Source: Cognatiyoonia sp965661665
Lineage (GTDB): Bacteria; Pseudomonadota; Alphaproteobacteria; Rhodobacterales; Rhodobacteraceae
Length of the DNA: 64,000 nt
NCBI RefSeq assembly: GCF_965661665.1
Contig: NZ_CBFIEO010000012.1
Span: 1-64,000, forward strand
Direction: 5' to 3'
The position numbers were made by a program, and so were the translations under genes. The notes beneath the pieces were generated by a model. That model ran no database searches, had not been told where the DNA came from, and saw nothing but the letters and a program-made list of their open reading frames with translations. This document shows positions 32,942-42,106 of the stretch, one piece after another. Within the stretch, counting starts at the first letter, position 1, and each line of letters opens with the position of its first letter.

Positions 32942-34236
32942 TCTGCAGCCAGCTCAAGCCGCTCCATCGCGTTAAGGGCGTTCACGGCGTCATAGGCGGA
33001 GGACAGGCCATCTTCGTGAAAACCGTTTTTCATCCATGCGCCACAGAACCATGTCCGGTTTGACCCGTTCATCGAAATCGCCCGCTCCTGCGCTTCGAGC
33101 GCGGCGGTGTCATAGACGGGGTGGCGCAGCGTGCATTCGTCCCAAATCATCTCCTCCCGGATCGGGCGCGTGGAATTAAGCGTCACCATGAAGTGATTGT
33201 CCTGTGGGATGTTCTGAAGCGAGTTCATCCAGTAGGTCAGGTCAATCTGGTTGGAGCGCTTGTTGTCGTCTTCCGTATAGACCCACGACGACCAGACGGA
33301 GCGGCGGCGTGGCATCATGGCAGTGTCGGAATGCAAAACCACTTTGTTCGGCTGATACCGGATCGCGTCCAGCGTCTCCCGTTCCGCATGGGTGGGATCA
33401 GCCAGAAGTTTGAGTGTATCGTCGGAATGCGTGGCAAAGATCACCTCATCAAACAGCTCCCATTCCGCGCCATTAGTCTTGACGTGGACGCCAAGTGGCG
33501 TGCGTTTGACCGCATCAATTGGGGCGCTGAGGCGGATATCGACACCGCGTTGGATCATATCGCTGCCCAAACGACTGACGTATTCGATGGAGCCGCCTTT
33601 GACCGTATACCACTGGTGTTGCCCTGTCGCGGCGAGTAGCGCGTGATTGTCAAAGAATTTCATCAGCGCATAGGCCGGAAAATCGAGGATCTTTTCTTTC
33701 GGCGTCGACCAAATCGCGCCAGAGAAAGGCAGGATGTAGTGGTTGGCGAAGAAGGTGCTGAGGTTAAGCTTCTCCATCAGACCAGCGACGGTCAGACCGC
33801 CCTCCTTGCTGGCCTCAAGCCCGTGTTTGTTGAAAACGATTAAGTCGCGGATCATGCGGTAGAATTGTGGGCTGAGCATTTTGCGCCGTGTGGCGAACAA
33901 GGCATTTAGGCTGGCCAGCGCGTATTCGAAACGCCCACCGTTGAAGGAGGCGCCAAAGCTCATGTTGCTTTTCATCACTGGCACGTCGAGGTGCTCAAAC
34001 AGATCGACCAGGTTGGGGTAGTTCTCATAGTTGAAAACGATGAAGCCAGTGTCGACAGGTGTATCGCGGTTTGGACCCGCCCATTTTGTGCGGGCATGGC
34101 CACCCAGACGATTTTCCGCCTCAAACAGAACGACGCGGTGATCCTTCGCCAGGAGGTGTGCCGCCCCCATTCCTGAAATCCCCGCCCCGATTACAGCAAT
34201 TTTTCGTGGCGCTGCGGTCCCAGTCTCAAACGGCAT
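32938..34236 (-). CDS. FAD-dependent amine-oxidase-like protein (RpoE-cluster member)
   Basis: A 432-residue flavoprotein: KIAVIGAGISGMGAAHLLAKDHRVVLFEAENRLGGHARTKWAG is the FAD dinucleotide loop with the GG-motif, VDTGFIVFNYENYPNLVDLFEHLDVPV follows, and the C-terminal FCGAWMKNGFHEDGLSSAYDAVNAL is the FAD-binding end. This is COG2907. It is the first gene of the five-gene cluster divergent from rpoE; its orthologue in R. sphaeroides is the first gene of the cluster linked to RpoE-dependent singlet-oxygen response. Furan fatty-acid synthesis in Rhodobacter involves genes of this kind, but I do not assign the exact step. Confidence 0.88.
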   Translation of the reverse strand: MPFETGTAAPRKIAVIGAGISGMGAAHLLAKDHRVVLFEAENRLGGHARTKWAGPNRDTPVDTGFIVFNYENYPNLVDLFEHLDVPVMKSNMSFGASFNGGRFEYALASLNALFATRRKMLSPQFYRMIRDLIVFNKHGLEASKEGGLTVAGLMEKLNLSTFFANHYILPFSGAIWSTPKEKILDFPAYALMKFFDNHALLAATGQHQWYTVKGGSIEYVSRLGSDMIQRGVDIRLSAPIDAVKRTPLGVHVKTNGAEWELFDEVIFATHSDDTLKLLADPTHAERETLDAIRYQPNKVVLHSDTAMMPRRRSVWSSWVYTEDDNKRSNQIDLTYWMNSLQNIPQDNHFMVTLNSTRPIREEMIWDECTLRHPVYDTAALEAQERAISMNGSNRTWFCGAWMKNGFHEDGLSSAYDAVNALNAMERLELAAE

Positions 34237-34325
34237 TCACGTCTTCCTTGTCGCTCAGATCTTGCGTGAGCTTCCTACGCTGCAAGACTTAGATCGGATG
34301 AATTGGAAGAACAGCAAAAAAATTG

Positions 34326-34355
34326 TGATCCAGAATGATCTTACCCGCGTATTGA
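34326..34355 (+). promoter_or_regulatory. Candidate RpoE-dependent promoter of rpoE-chrR
   Basis: A TGATCC hexamer (34326-34331) matches the -35 element known for Rhodobacter RpoE targets. At the expected 18-base spacing lies TATTGA (34350-34355), a poor match to the TAAGA-type -10. Transcription from here would start about 34362, which excludes translation from the ATG at 34360 and favours the GTG start at 34465. Confidence 0.4.
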
Positions 34356-34464
34356 AAACATGTTGACGACCGCCGAAGCCGCCAGCAAAGCAGATACAAC
34401 GCTTGCGCTGGACGAGAAACCGCGCCACCAAGGGGTGACGCGGCTCGTTTTGAGGTCAAAGACT

Positions 34465-35019
34465 GTGACAGATTCAGAAGTCACCACGCGCATGATGTGG
34501 GTCAGCCACATGTACGCCGTGCAGGACACGCAGGACAAAACGGCCTTCGCCGAATTGTTCAGCCACTTCGCGCCGCGTGTGAAATCCTTCTTGATGAAGT
34601 CAGGCGCTAGCCACGACGTGGCGGAAGAATGCGCGCAAGACGTAATGGCCACCTTGTGGCGAAAGGCCCATCTGTTTGATCCGGCCAAAGCGAGCGTGTC
34701 GACATGGATCTTCACCATCGCACGGAACAGACGGATCGACCTGTTGCGAAAGCAGCGGCGGCCTGAGCCAGAAGATTTGCCATGGGGCCCAGAGGCTGAG
34801 CCAGATCAGGCGGATGTCATTGCGCTCCAACAGGAGACACAGCAGTTGGGCCAAGCTTTGGCGCAACTGCCAGAGAAACAGAGGATTTTGATTGAGAAAG
34901 CCTACTTTGGCGATCTCTCTCATAGTGAAATTGCAGCTGAGACTGGCCTGCCGCTGGGGACGATCAAATCCCGTATCCGGCTTGCCTTGGAACGGCTTCG
35001 CCATAACTTGAAGTGCTGA
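34465..35019 (+). CDS. rpoE: ECF sigma factor RpoE (singlet-oxygen response)
   Basis: About 184 residues from GTG 34465 (translated Met-TDSEVTTRMMW), with GAGG upstream; the frame is open to 34360. Region 2 shows AFAELFSHFAPRVKSFLMKSGASHDVAEECAQDVMATLWRKAHLFDPAKASVSTWIFTIARNRRIDLLRKQRR, typical of ECF11 (RpoE of R. sphaeroides). Region 4 shows LPEKQRILIEKAYFGDLSHSEIAAETGLPLGTIKSRIRLALERLR. In that group RpoE is freed from ChrR by singlet oxygen and activates photolyase, cfaA and the adjacent divergent cluster. chrR follows after 4 bases. Confidence 0.93.
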   Translation: MTDSEVTTRMMWVSHMYAVQDTQDKTAFAELFSHFAPRVKSFLMKSGASHDVAEECAQDVMATLWRKAHLFDPAKASVSTWIFTIARNRRIDLLRKQRRPEPEDLPWGPEAEPDQADVIALQQETQQLGQALAQLPEKQRILIEKAYFGDLSHSEIAAETGLPLGTIKSRIRLALERLRHNLKC

Positions 35020-35023
35020 GAAT

Positions 35024-35677
35024 ATGACGACGATCAAACATCATCTAACCGACGCCCTTTTGATGGGATATTCCGCTGGCACCTTGCCAGAGGCGTTTAA
35101 CGTCGTGATTGCAACGCACATCTCCATGTGTGACACCTGCCGTGCGGCACTTGCTGAGTATGACGCTGTGGGTGGTGAGGTCATGATGTCCGGCGACACA
35201 GTTGAATTGGCCGAAGACAGCCTGCAGGCAACACTTGCGCTGATCGCAGACAATGCGTTCCGTCAGGAAGAAGAAATGCGGGCAGATGCGATTGCGTCAG
35301 ATGTGCCAACACCGCTGCAGGATTATGTTGGCGGCGACCTCAGCAACGTTAAATGGCGCAAGATTGGTGGGGGCGTGAGCCAGATGGTTCTGCCAACATC
35401 AAAAGACGCGTCTGTGCGCTTGCTGAAAATCCCAGGTGGGGCGGCAATGCCTGACCACGGTCACAACGGGACGGAGCTTACGCTGGTCTTGAAAGGGGCC
35501 TTTGCAGACGATCACGATCGTTTCGGTGTCGGCGACGTGGAAGTGGCAAATGAAGATTTGCACCACACCCCCATTGCGGAGCCGGGCGAAGACTGCATCT
35601 GTCTGGCCGCGACCGATGCGCCGCTTAAATTCAACGGTTTCCTCCCGCGGATCGCGCAAAAGATCATGCGCATCTGA
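35024..35677 (+). CDS. chrR: Anti-sigma factor ChrR (zinc-binding, cupin)
   Basis: 217 residues. The N-terminal zinc anti-sigma domain has His6 and the HISMCDTC motif (His32, Cys36, Cys39), the ligand set of the ZAS fold that holds RpoE. The C-terminal cupin domain (about 95-205) shows PDHGHNGTELTLVLKG with the His/His/Glu metal ligands and HHTPIAEPGEDC further on. The cupin is needed in Rhodobacter for response to singlet oxygen. It is translated directly after rpoE and followed by a strong terminator. Confidence 0.94.
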   Translation: MTTIKHHLTDALLMGYSAGTLPEAFNVVIATHISMCDTCRAALAEYDAVGGEVMMSGDTVELAEDSLQATLALIADNAFRQEEEMRADAIASDVPTPLQDYVGGDLSNVKWRKIGGGVSQMVLPTSKDASVRLLKIPGGAAMPDHGHNGTELTLVLKGAFADDHDRFGVGDVEVANEDLHHTPIAEPGEDCICLAATDAPLKFNGFLPRIAQKIMRI

Positions 35678-35706
35678 ACCGGTTCCGCAGGCCGGAATTG
35701 AAAGTA

Positions 35707-35741
35707 AAGGGTCCTCTCTCCCCTCGTGAGGACCCTTTTTT
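35707..35741 (+). terminator. Rho-independent terminator of rpoE-chrR
   Basis: A 10-bp stem (AAGGGTCCTC, 35707-35716; GAGGACCCTT, 35728-35737) is followed by T residues to 35741. It abuts the stop of the convergent rmuC gene and may serve both directions, though the minus-side T-run is short. Confidence 0.9.
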
Positions 35742-36912
35742 AGCTCTTAGGCTTGGACAGCCGGACGACCGTTTCATCGTCACCCTTGGCCAGTTCTTCA
35801 AAATCAAAATTATCCAAGCGACGGGCGCGTTTGCCGGCTTTGTCGGCGCTGACTTTGATGTCGTTGATGTCTTTGGCCGCTTGGCTGAAGTGCCGGTCGA
35901 GGTTGTCGACCCGTGTACCCAACCGGTCCACATCGGCGTAGAGCAGGCCCAGTTCCTTGCGGATCGCGCCTGCTTGCTCCCGCATCCGCGCGTCTTTCAG
36001 GATCGCACGCATTGTGTTTAGTGTGGCCATGCAAGTCGTGGGCGAGACGATCCAAACACGAGCGGCGAAGCCTTCGCGGATAAGTTCGGGGAAATTGGAG
36101 TGGAGTTCGGCGTAGACCGCCTCTGACGGTAAGAACATAAGCGCACCGTCCGCGGTTTCACCTTCGACGATGTATTTTTCAGAGATGGCCTTGATATGTG
36201 CCTTGACCGAGGACCGCATCAACCGCGCCGCTTCGTTCACTTCCCAATCGTTGGTAGCGTTATGCAGCGCCTCGTAAGCCTCAAGCGGGAATTTACTGTC
36301 TAGCACAATCGGTCCCGGCGGGTTTGGCAGGTGGATCACGCAATCCGCGCGTTTGCCGTTGGATAGCGTGTGCTGAAACGCATAGGCATCGGACGGCAGG
36401 GCTTTCGACACGATGTCATTGAGTTGGATTTCGCCGAACGCGCCACGGGTCTGCTTATTGGACAGGATGTCTTGCAGGGTCAGCACGTCACCCGACAGTT
36501 TGGTGATGTTTTCCTGCGCTTTGTCGATGGTTTTCAGCCGTTGCTGCAATTCACCAAGCGATTGCGCCGTGCGCTGCGCGCTGGCCGACAGGTTCTGGCC
36601 CATCGCCTCATTCACTTGGGTCAGGCGCTGTTCCATCAGCTTGAGCGTCTGCGCTTGTTGCTGGGCCTGCGCCTCCGTCACGGAATTCAGGCCCCCAAAA
36701 AGCTGTTGTTGGCCGTTGGAAAGCTCGGTCACTCGGCTCCCCAACCCGCCCATCTGCGCGGCAAGGTGTTGGGTGAACATCGTGGACTGCCCTGCCCGAC
36801 GGACCATGACGATAAGCAGGACAACGACAAGCAGCAACACAAGTACAGCCGCAATCGCAGCCAACACGATGGGGTCAGAGAGGCCATAGGTGGTGCCGTT
36901 AATCTCGTTCAT
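35740..36912 (-). CDS. rmuC: DNA recombination protein RmuC
   Basis: 390 residues: an N-terminal membrane helix (IVLAAIAAVLVLLLVVVLLIVMV), a long coiled coil (about 50-150, Gln-rich) and the RmuC nuclease-like core (GAFGEIQLNDIVSKALPSDAYAFQHTLSNGKRADCVIHLPNPPGPIVLDSKFPLEAYEAL). The acidic and Lys residues of the core (D-S-K after a hydrophobic strand) fit a PD-(D/E)xK fold. RmuC limits inversions at repeats in E. coli and has been linked to phage defence in some work. The start overlaps the mutL stop as ATGA, so the pair is coupled. Confidence 0.93.
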   Translation of the reverse strand: MNEINGTTYGLSDPIVLAAIAAVLVLLLVVVLLIVMVRRAGQSTMFTQHLAAQMGGLGSRVTELSNGQQQLFGGLNSVTEAQAQQQAQTLKLMEQRLTQVNEAMGQNLSASAQRTAQSLGELQQRLKTIDKAQENITKLSGDVLTLQDILSNKQTRGAFGEIQLNDIVSKALPSDAYAFQHTLSNGKRADCVIHLPNPPGPIVLDSKFPLEAYEALHNATNDWEVNEAARLMRSSVKAHIKAISEKYIVEGETADGALMFLPSEAVYAELHSNFPELIREGFAARVWIVSPTTCMATLNTMRAILKDARMREQAGAIRKELGLLYADVDRLGTRVDNLDRHFSQAAKDINDIKVSADKAGKRARRLDNFDFEELAKGDDETVVRLSKPKS

Positions 36913-38735
36913 GTGCGTCCAAACAACCGTTCAATGTCAGAGAGTTTCAGTTCCACATAGGTGGGGCGCCCGTGGTTGCATTGGCCGGAAAGGGGCGTCG
37001 CCTCCATCTCCCGCAGGAGCGCGTTCATTTCAGCGGCCTGCATCCGACGGCCGGAGCGGATGGAGCCATGACAGGCCACACGGCTGAGGATCGCTTCGAT
37101 CTTGGCTTGAAAGCCAGCGCTGTCGCCTTGATCGGCCAATTCGTCCAACACGTCGCGGATCATCGCTTCGGCGTTCACTTCGCCCAAAATGGCGGGGGTC
37201 TCGCGTACCGCGACGGACCCGCCTCCAAAGGGTTCAATCGTCAGGCCAAGGCGCGACAGATCATCAGCGATGGCAACGAGGGAGGCCGCTTCATCCTCCG
37301 TCATCTCGATGATTTCTGGGATCAGGAGCGCCTGTGCCGCGACGCCATTCTCCGCCATCTGAGACTTCAGCTTTTCGTAGACCAGCCGTTCGTGCGCAGC
37401 GTGCTGATCGACGATGACCATGCCGGTTTTGGTCTGCGCGATGATGTAGTTTTCATGCACCTGCGCCCGTGCAGCACCAAGCGGGTTTGCTTCGAGCGGC
37501 GTTTCTTCCATCGGTTGGTCCACAACTGGTTCAACGCGGGCGGAGGGCGCTTCCTGAAAGCCGGGGGCTTGCGCTTGGAAAGTCATGGAGCGCGCGGTGA
37601 AGCTGGGGCGGTCCATTTGGTAGACCCCTGCCTCTGTCGTGGGTTCCGCGCGCATAGCACCAAGCGTTGCGGAGGCGACCGTTGTCGATGCGCGGTGCCC
37701 TGCATCGGTCAAGGCGTGGCGCAGGGCTGAGACGATCAAGCCGCGCACCGTGCCTGGATCGCGAAAGCGTACTTCCGATTTTGCGGGATGGACGTTGACA
37801 TCGACCAGCGTTGGATCGCAGTCGACAAAGAGGGCCGCGACAGGATGACGGGCGCGGCTGAGGACATCCATGTAGGCGGCACGTAGTGCGCCCAGCAACA
37901 TCTTGTCGCGAACAGGCCGTCCGTTCACGAAAAGAAACTGCGCAACTGCAGCACCCCGTGAATAGGTTGGCAGCGCGGCGTAGCCTGTTAGATGAAACCC
38001 GTCCCGCTCTGCATCGATGGGCAGCGCATTCTCCGCAAAATCTTTGCCCAGTACGCTGCGCAATCGGCCATGCAGCGCATCGAAAAGATCACCCGTTTCG
38101 GGATCGGCGCGAAAGGTCACGCGGCTGCTGCCGCCTGTGGCATCGGTCAGAGTGAAACCCACGAAAGGCTCCGCCATCGCGAGGCGTTTGACCACATCGG
38201 TGATGGCTTGGTTTTCGGCACGGTCGGTGCGCAGGAATTTCAACCGTGCTGGCGTCGCGTAGAAAAGATCGCGCAGCTCTACCGTCGTGCCTTTGGACCG
38301 CGCGGCGGGGCGCACGGGCGTCGCGTTTCCACCTGCGACTGTAATCTCTGCCGCGTCACCCAGCGCACGGCTGGTGATGGTCAGGCGCCCAACCGCCCCG
38401 AGGGAGGGCAATGCCTCCCCCCGAAAACCGAAGCTGTGAATGTTGAGCAGGTCAGTGCCGTCGATTTTTGAGGTTGCATGGCGCGACAGGGCCAGCGGTA
38501 GGTCGTCCGGCTCAATCCCGCAGCCATCATCTGAAACACGGATCAGTGTCTTACCACCATCGGCGATTGTCACCTCAATCCGCGTGGCCCCAGCGTCGAG
38601 CGCATTCTCCACCAGTTCTTTGGCGGCAGAGGCCGGACGCTCAACCACCTCACCAGCCGCGATGCGGTTTATGGCGGCTTCATCAAGCTGCCGAATGACT
38701 GGCTGAGCCTCTATCTGGTGGACGGTTGCGGTCAT
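36909..38735 (-). CDS. mutL: DNA mismatch repair protein MutL
   Basis: 608 residues. The GHKL ATPase motifs are present: LDEAAINRIAAGEVVERPASAAKELVENALDAGAT (motif I), VSDDGCGIEPDDLPL (II) and HSFGFRGEALPSLGAV (III). The C-terminal domain has DQHAAHERLVYE, which fits the endonuclease metal motif DQHA-x2-E-x4-E, plus ACHGSIR and CNHGRPTYVEL. It therefore belongs to the nicking MutL class, as expected for bacteria without MutH. The gene is upstream of rmuC in a coupled pair. The intergenic region before it is short and no promoter was assigned. Confidence 0.95.
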   Translation of the reverse strand: MTATVHQIEAQPVIRQLDEAAINRIAAGEVVERPASAAKELVENALDAGATRIEVTIADGGKTLIRVSDDGCGIEPDDLPLALSRHATSKIDGTDLLNIHSFGFRGEALPSLGAVGRLTITSRALGDAAEITVAGGNATPVRPAARSKGTTVELRDLFYATPARLKFLRTDRAENQAITDVVKRLAMAEPFVGFTLTDATGGSSRVTFRADPETGDLFDALHGRLRSVLGKDFAENALPIDAERDGFHLTGYAALPTYSRGAAVAQFLFVNGRPVRDKMLLGALRAAYMDVLSRARHPVAALFVDCDPTLVDVNVHPAKSEVRFRDPGTVRGLIVSALRHALTDAGHRASTTVASATLGAMRAEPTTEAGVYQMDRPSFTARSMTFQAQAPGFQEAPSARVEPVVDQPMEETPLEANPLGAARAQVHENYIIAQTKTGMVIVDQHAAHERLVYEKLKSQMAENGVAAQALLIPEIIEMTEDEAASLVAIADDLSRLGLTIEPFGGGSVAVRETPAILGEVNAEAMIRDVLDELADQGDSAGFQAKIEAILSRVACHGSIRSGRRMQAAEMNALLREMEATPLSGQCNHGRPTYVELKLSDIERLFGRT

Positions 38736-38794
38736 GCCACAATAAGTAGCATGACTCGCCTCGATTCTACGAGCGCTATTCGCCCGTCATTATC

Positions 38795-40108
38795 CTATTG
38801 CGTGGCGTCCAATCCAACCGGTTGACCGACCACAACAAAATGCAGCGCGTCGGTTTCCAGAAGCTCCCCCGCAACGCGTTTGATGTCGTCGAGCGTCACC
38901 GCTTCGATGAAATCGTTGCGGTTGACGACATAGTCGGAGGCCAAACCGATCATCTGCATCCCTGCGAGGATCGACGCGATTTCTGCATTCCCATCAAACC
39001 GCAGCGGGTATTCGCCCGTCAGGTAGGTCTTGGCGGTTGCCAGTTCTTCCTCGGTCAGGCCCTCTTCCGCCATTTTCGCCCATTCCGCTTTGGTCACTTC
39101 AATGGCCTCAGCGATGGTTTCGTTGGAGGAGGCGACGGAGCCGAGATATAGTTCCGCATGGAATTTCGGAATCAGGTAGGTGCCGATCCCATAAGTCAGC
39201 CCGCGTTTCTCACGTACTTCGGTCATCAGACGGGACTCAAACCCTCCGGCACCGAGCACTTGGTTGATGATGTAAGCGGCGAAGAAGTCTTCATCATCGC
39301 GTTCAATGCCTTCATGCCCGAAAAGCGCGACAGACTGCGGTGTTTCAAAATCAATCACCGTGATGCCAGGACCGAGGCCGAACTCAACATCCTCGGGCAG
39401 CGGTGGCCCCTCACCGGGCAGATCGCCCAGCAGGTCATCGACCAAAGCGCCCAGTTCGGCTTCTGTGATGTCGCCAACTGCGCTGACAAACATGCGGTCT
39501 CGGGTCAGCGCGTTCTGGTGTGCCGTCACGATGTCATCGCGGGTCAGAGCGTTCACGGTTTCTGCCGTGCCGTCGAGTGAGCTGCCATAGGGGTGATCAC
39601 CGAAGGCTGCGGCATTGAATGCAGCACTCGCGATGCGGTTCGGGTTCTTCGCATCGGATGCAATGCCAGACAGAACCTGCGCCCGCACTCGATCGATGGC
39701 AAACTGGTCAAAGCGCGGGTTGGTGAGCGCTTCGCGCAAAAGCGCCACAGCCTCATCCCTGTTTTCCGTCAGGAACTGGGCGGAGATTGAAATGGTGTCG
39801 TCGTAAGCCCGAAAACCGAAGCTCGCGGCGAGGCTTTCGCGTTTGGCCTGAAACGCTTGCGCGTCCATGTCGCCTGCGCCTTCCTCGATCAGTGCCATCA
39901 TCAGGTTGGTGGCGCCGCGCTTGCCCGAAAGGTCAAGCGATGCGCCGCCACGGATGCGGATTTCCAAGGCTGTGAAGGGGATGGAGGGTTCTTCCACCAT
40001 CCAAACATTGATGCCGCCCGGTGTGACGAAATCCTGAATTTCGATCGCGGCATGGGCTGTGGATGCGCCCGTCGCGACCCAGAGGGATAGCAAGACACGT
40101 TTGATCAT
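38795..40108 (-). CDS. M16-family peptidase-like protein lacking the zinc motif
   Basis: 437 residues with a signal peptide (MIKRVLLSLWVATGASTAHA) and the M16 fold (QDFVTPGGINVWMVEEPSIPFTALEIRIRGGASLD). At the place of HxxEH it has GATNLMMALIEEGAG, so the zinc site is absent and it should be catalytically inactive. The second M16 half includes TYGIGTYLIPKFHAELYLGSV. It overlaps the active partner gene by ATGA (40105-40108). In such pairs the inactive and active proteins form a heterodimer, like mitochondrial processing peptidase; here the location is the periplasm. Confidence 0.9.
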   Translation of the reverse strand: MIKRVLLSLWVATGASTAHAAIEIQDFVTPGGINVWMVEEPSIPFTALEIRIRGGASLDLSGKRGATNLMMALIEEGAGDMDAQAFQAKRESLAASFGFRAYDDTISISAQFLTENRDEAVALLREALTNPRFDQFAIDRVRAQVLSGIASDAKNPNRIASAAFNAAAFGDHPYGSSLDGTAETVNALTRDDIVTAHQNALTRDRMFVSAVGDITEAELGALVDDLLGDLPGEGPPLPEDVEFGLGPGITVIDFETPQSVALFGHEGIERDDEDFFAAYIINQVLGAGGFESRLMTEVREKRGLTYGIGTYLIPKFHAELYLGSVASSNETIAEAIEVTKAEWAKMAEEGLTEEELATAKTYLTGEYPLRFDGNAEIASILAGMQMIGLASDYVVNRNDFIEAVTLDDIKRVAGELLETDALHFVVVGQPVGLDATQ

Positions 40109-41442
40109 TGAGCGTCCTCCTCACTTGCGACGACCCAGCCTGTGACGGCTTGGTCCTTGTTGAAGACTTTGGCGGCCACGGCTTTGATATCCTCCGCTGT
40201 CACGGCTTGCAGGACATCCGGCCACGCCTGCACGTCTTCCACGGTCAGGCTTTGCGTCAGGGCCGCGCCATAGCGGCGGGCGAGGCCCTGCATATCGTCC
40301 TTGGCATAAATCTCCGACGCGCGAAGCTGTGTGCGGATCGCTTCCATGCGTTCTGGGTCAATCTCTGCCTCCATGAAATCGGCCATCACCTGATCCATCG
40401 CGGCTTCCGCTTCGGATAGAGTTACGCCTTCGGTCGGGACGACTGTGACACTGAAGGAGCTTTCATCAAGCGCACTGCCGGAATAGCCCGCACCAGTGTA
40501 GACGGCGGTGTTGGTGTCGAATTGCAGGGCTTTCCCAAGCGCGGACGTGAAAGGCGACCCGCCCAAAAGTTCGGCCAGATAGACCAAAGCGGCGGCTTCC
40601 TCTTGCGCGCCGGGGTTGCGCTCTGGGGCAAGGTAGCTGCGCGTGACGTAAGGCTGCGCGACGCGGGCATCGACATAAGTGATCCGGCGTTCGGCCCTTT
40701 GCGGCGGCTCTTCTGGGCGCAGGCGCTCGGGCAGGTTCGGTTCTGATGGGATCACGCCATAGTACTTATCGGCGAGCGCTTTCACCTCTTCAGGCTCAAC
40801 ATCGCCCGCGACGATCAGGATTGCGTTGTTGGGAGAGTAGTAGAGGTCATAGAAATCAAGCGCATCCTGAAGCTCCAACTGCTCCATCTCGTGCTTCCAG
40901 CCGATGATTGGCACACCGTAGCGATGATTTTGGTAAAGGGCAGCGCGGAACTGTTCTCGTGCGAGCGCATTGGCGTTGTTTTCGGTGCGTTGGTTACGCT
41001 CTTCAAGCACCACTTGCCGCTCCTTCTCAATGTCGGCCTCGGCGATCCGCAGGTTGTTCATGCGGTTGGATTCCATGTCCATCATCAGCTCAAGCCGGTC
41101 GGCGGCGATGCGTTGGAAATAGGCGGTATAGTCGTAGCTGGTGAAGGCGTTGTCCGACCCGCCGTTGGCCGCAACGGTGGCGGAGAATTCGCCAGATTCC
41201 AGCTTGTCAGTTGCTTTGAACAACAAGTGCTCCAGAAAATGCGCAACGCCAGAGGCGCCAACGGGTTCGTCAGCTGATCCGATTTTGTACCACAGCATGT
41301 GTACGACGACAGGCGCGCGGTGATCTTCGATCACGACGACCTCCATCCCGTTTTCGAGCATGTAGGTGGTGACTTCTTCGGCTTGGGCGCTCAGTGGCGC
41401 GACGACAAACGCGAGGGCCGCAAGAATTCGGCGCATGGGCAA
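40105..41442 (-). CDS. M16-family zinc metalloprotease (active subunit)
   Basis: 445 residues with a signal peptide (about 1-21, ending SAQA). The inverted zinc motif HxxEH is present in VAHFLEHLLFKATDKL (near 75-90), with the third ligand Glu expected in IEKERQVVLEE. The pattern is of the YmxG/pitrilysin-like insulinase group. Periplasmic peptide degradation with the adjacent inactive partner is the likely role. A short gap separates it from the DUF3035 gene upstream. Confidence 0.93.
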   Translation of the reverse strand: MPMRRILAALAFVVAPLSAQAEEVTTYMLENGMEVVVIEDHRAPVVVHMLWYKIGSADEPVGASGVAHFLEHLLFKATDKLESGEFSATVAANGGSDNAFTSYDYTAYFQRIAADRLELMMDMESNRMNNLRIAEADIEKERQVVLEERNQRTENNANALAREQFRAALYQNHRYGVPIIGWKHEMEQLELQDALDFYDLYYSPNNAILIVAGDVEPEEVKALADKYYGVIPSEPNLPERLRPEEPPQRAERRITYVDARVAQPYVTRSYLAPERNPGAQEEAAALVYLAELLGGSPFTSALGKALQFDTNTAVYTGAGYSGSALDESSFSVTVVPTEGVTLSEAEAAMDQVMADFMEAEIDPERMEAIRTQLRASEIYAKDDMQGLARRYGAALTQSLTVEDVQAWPDVLQAVTAEDIKAVAAKVFNKDQAVTGWVVASEEDAQ

Positions 41443-41523
41443 TCCTTTGACTGACTTCGTTGCGGTTCAACTTACGTCAGATGTCCGGCGCTTCAAGTCG
41501 CCATACGCGGTTGTGAAGTTTTG

Positions 41524-42027
41524 CTACTGAGGCGGAGCGGAAGGGGTTGCAACGCCAGCGGCGCGGAAGCGCTCAAGCTCTGCGTAGGCATCAAGCGCCT
41601 GACGACGGTAGGCGGAGAAATAGCGATCCCGCCCGAGGAAGTTAAAAACGTTGAGGTATTTCGCCCGCTTGCGCAGGGCTTCATCCTCTGCTGACAAGGT
41701 CGCGCGGATTTCGGCAAGCACGCCGTAGCGGCTGGCTGTGGCTACCAAGGCACTGTCGCTTGCTGGGACGCCGCCCGCAAAAGCGCGGGAGGGCGATCCG
41801 CCCAAAGCGGCAATCGCATTCGCGTTTGGATTGATGTCAGTACTGTTGCTGCCGCCGGGTGTCGGCTCCGGCAAAGTCGCCGTATCTGGCAGGGTCAAAG
41901 GGGCGCCCGGTGTCACACCAAATTCATCCGGTCCGCCTGTATCCGAGCGCATGTCACGCAGTGGACGATCACTGGCGCAGGCCGCAAGCCCAACCACCAT
42001 CAACGCCAAAACAATAGACCGCATCAC
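41524..42027 (-). CDS. DUF3035 family lipoprotein
   Basis: 167 residues with a lipobox signal peptide (MMRSIVLALMVVGLAACAS, lipidated Cys17). The low-complexity middle (Pro/Gly/Thr-rich) is followed by a helical C-terminus rich in Arg/Tyr (RKRAKYLNVFNFLGRDRYFSAYRRQALDAY). The pattern is DUF3035, found in Rhodobacteraceae between lspA and the M16 pair. Function unknown. Confidence 0.85.
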   Translation of the reverse strand: MMRSIVLALMVVGLAACASDRPLRDMRSDTGGPDEFGVTPGAPLTLPDTATLPEPTPGGSNSTDINPNANAIAALGGSPSRAFAGGVPASDSALVATASRYGVLAEIRATLSAEDEALRKRAKYLNVFNFLGRDRYFSAYRRQALDAYAELERFRAAGVATPSAPPQ

Positions 42028-42106
42028 ACGTCCCCTACTTGCCTTACTACGTCTTTAACCGATCCGGAGTCTGGCGTCACGCAGGAGTTTTCCTCTGCGT
42101 TTGTTT

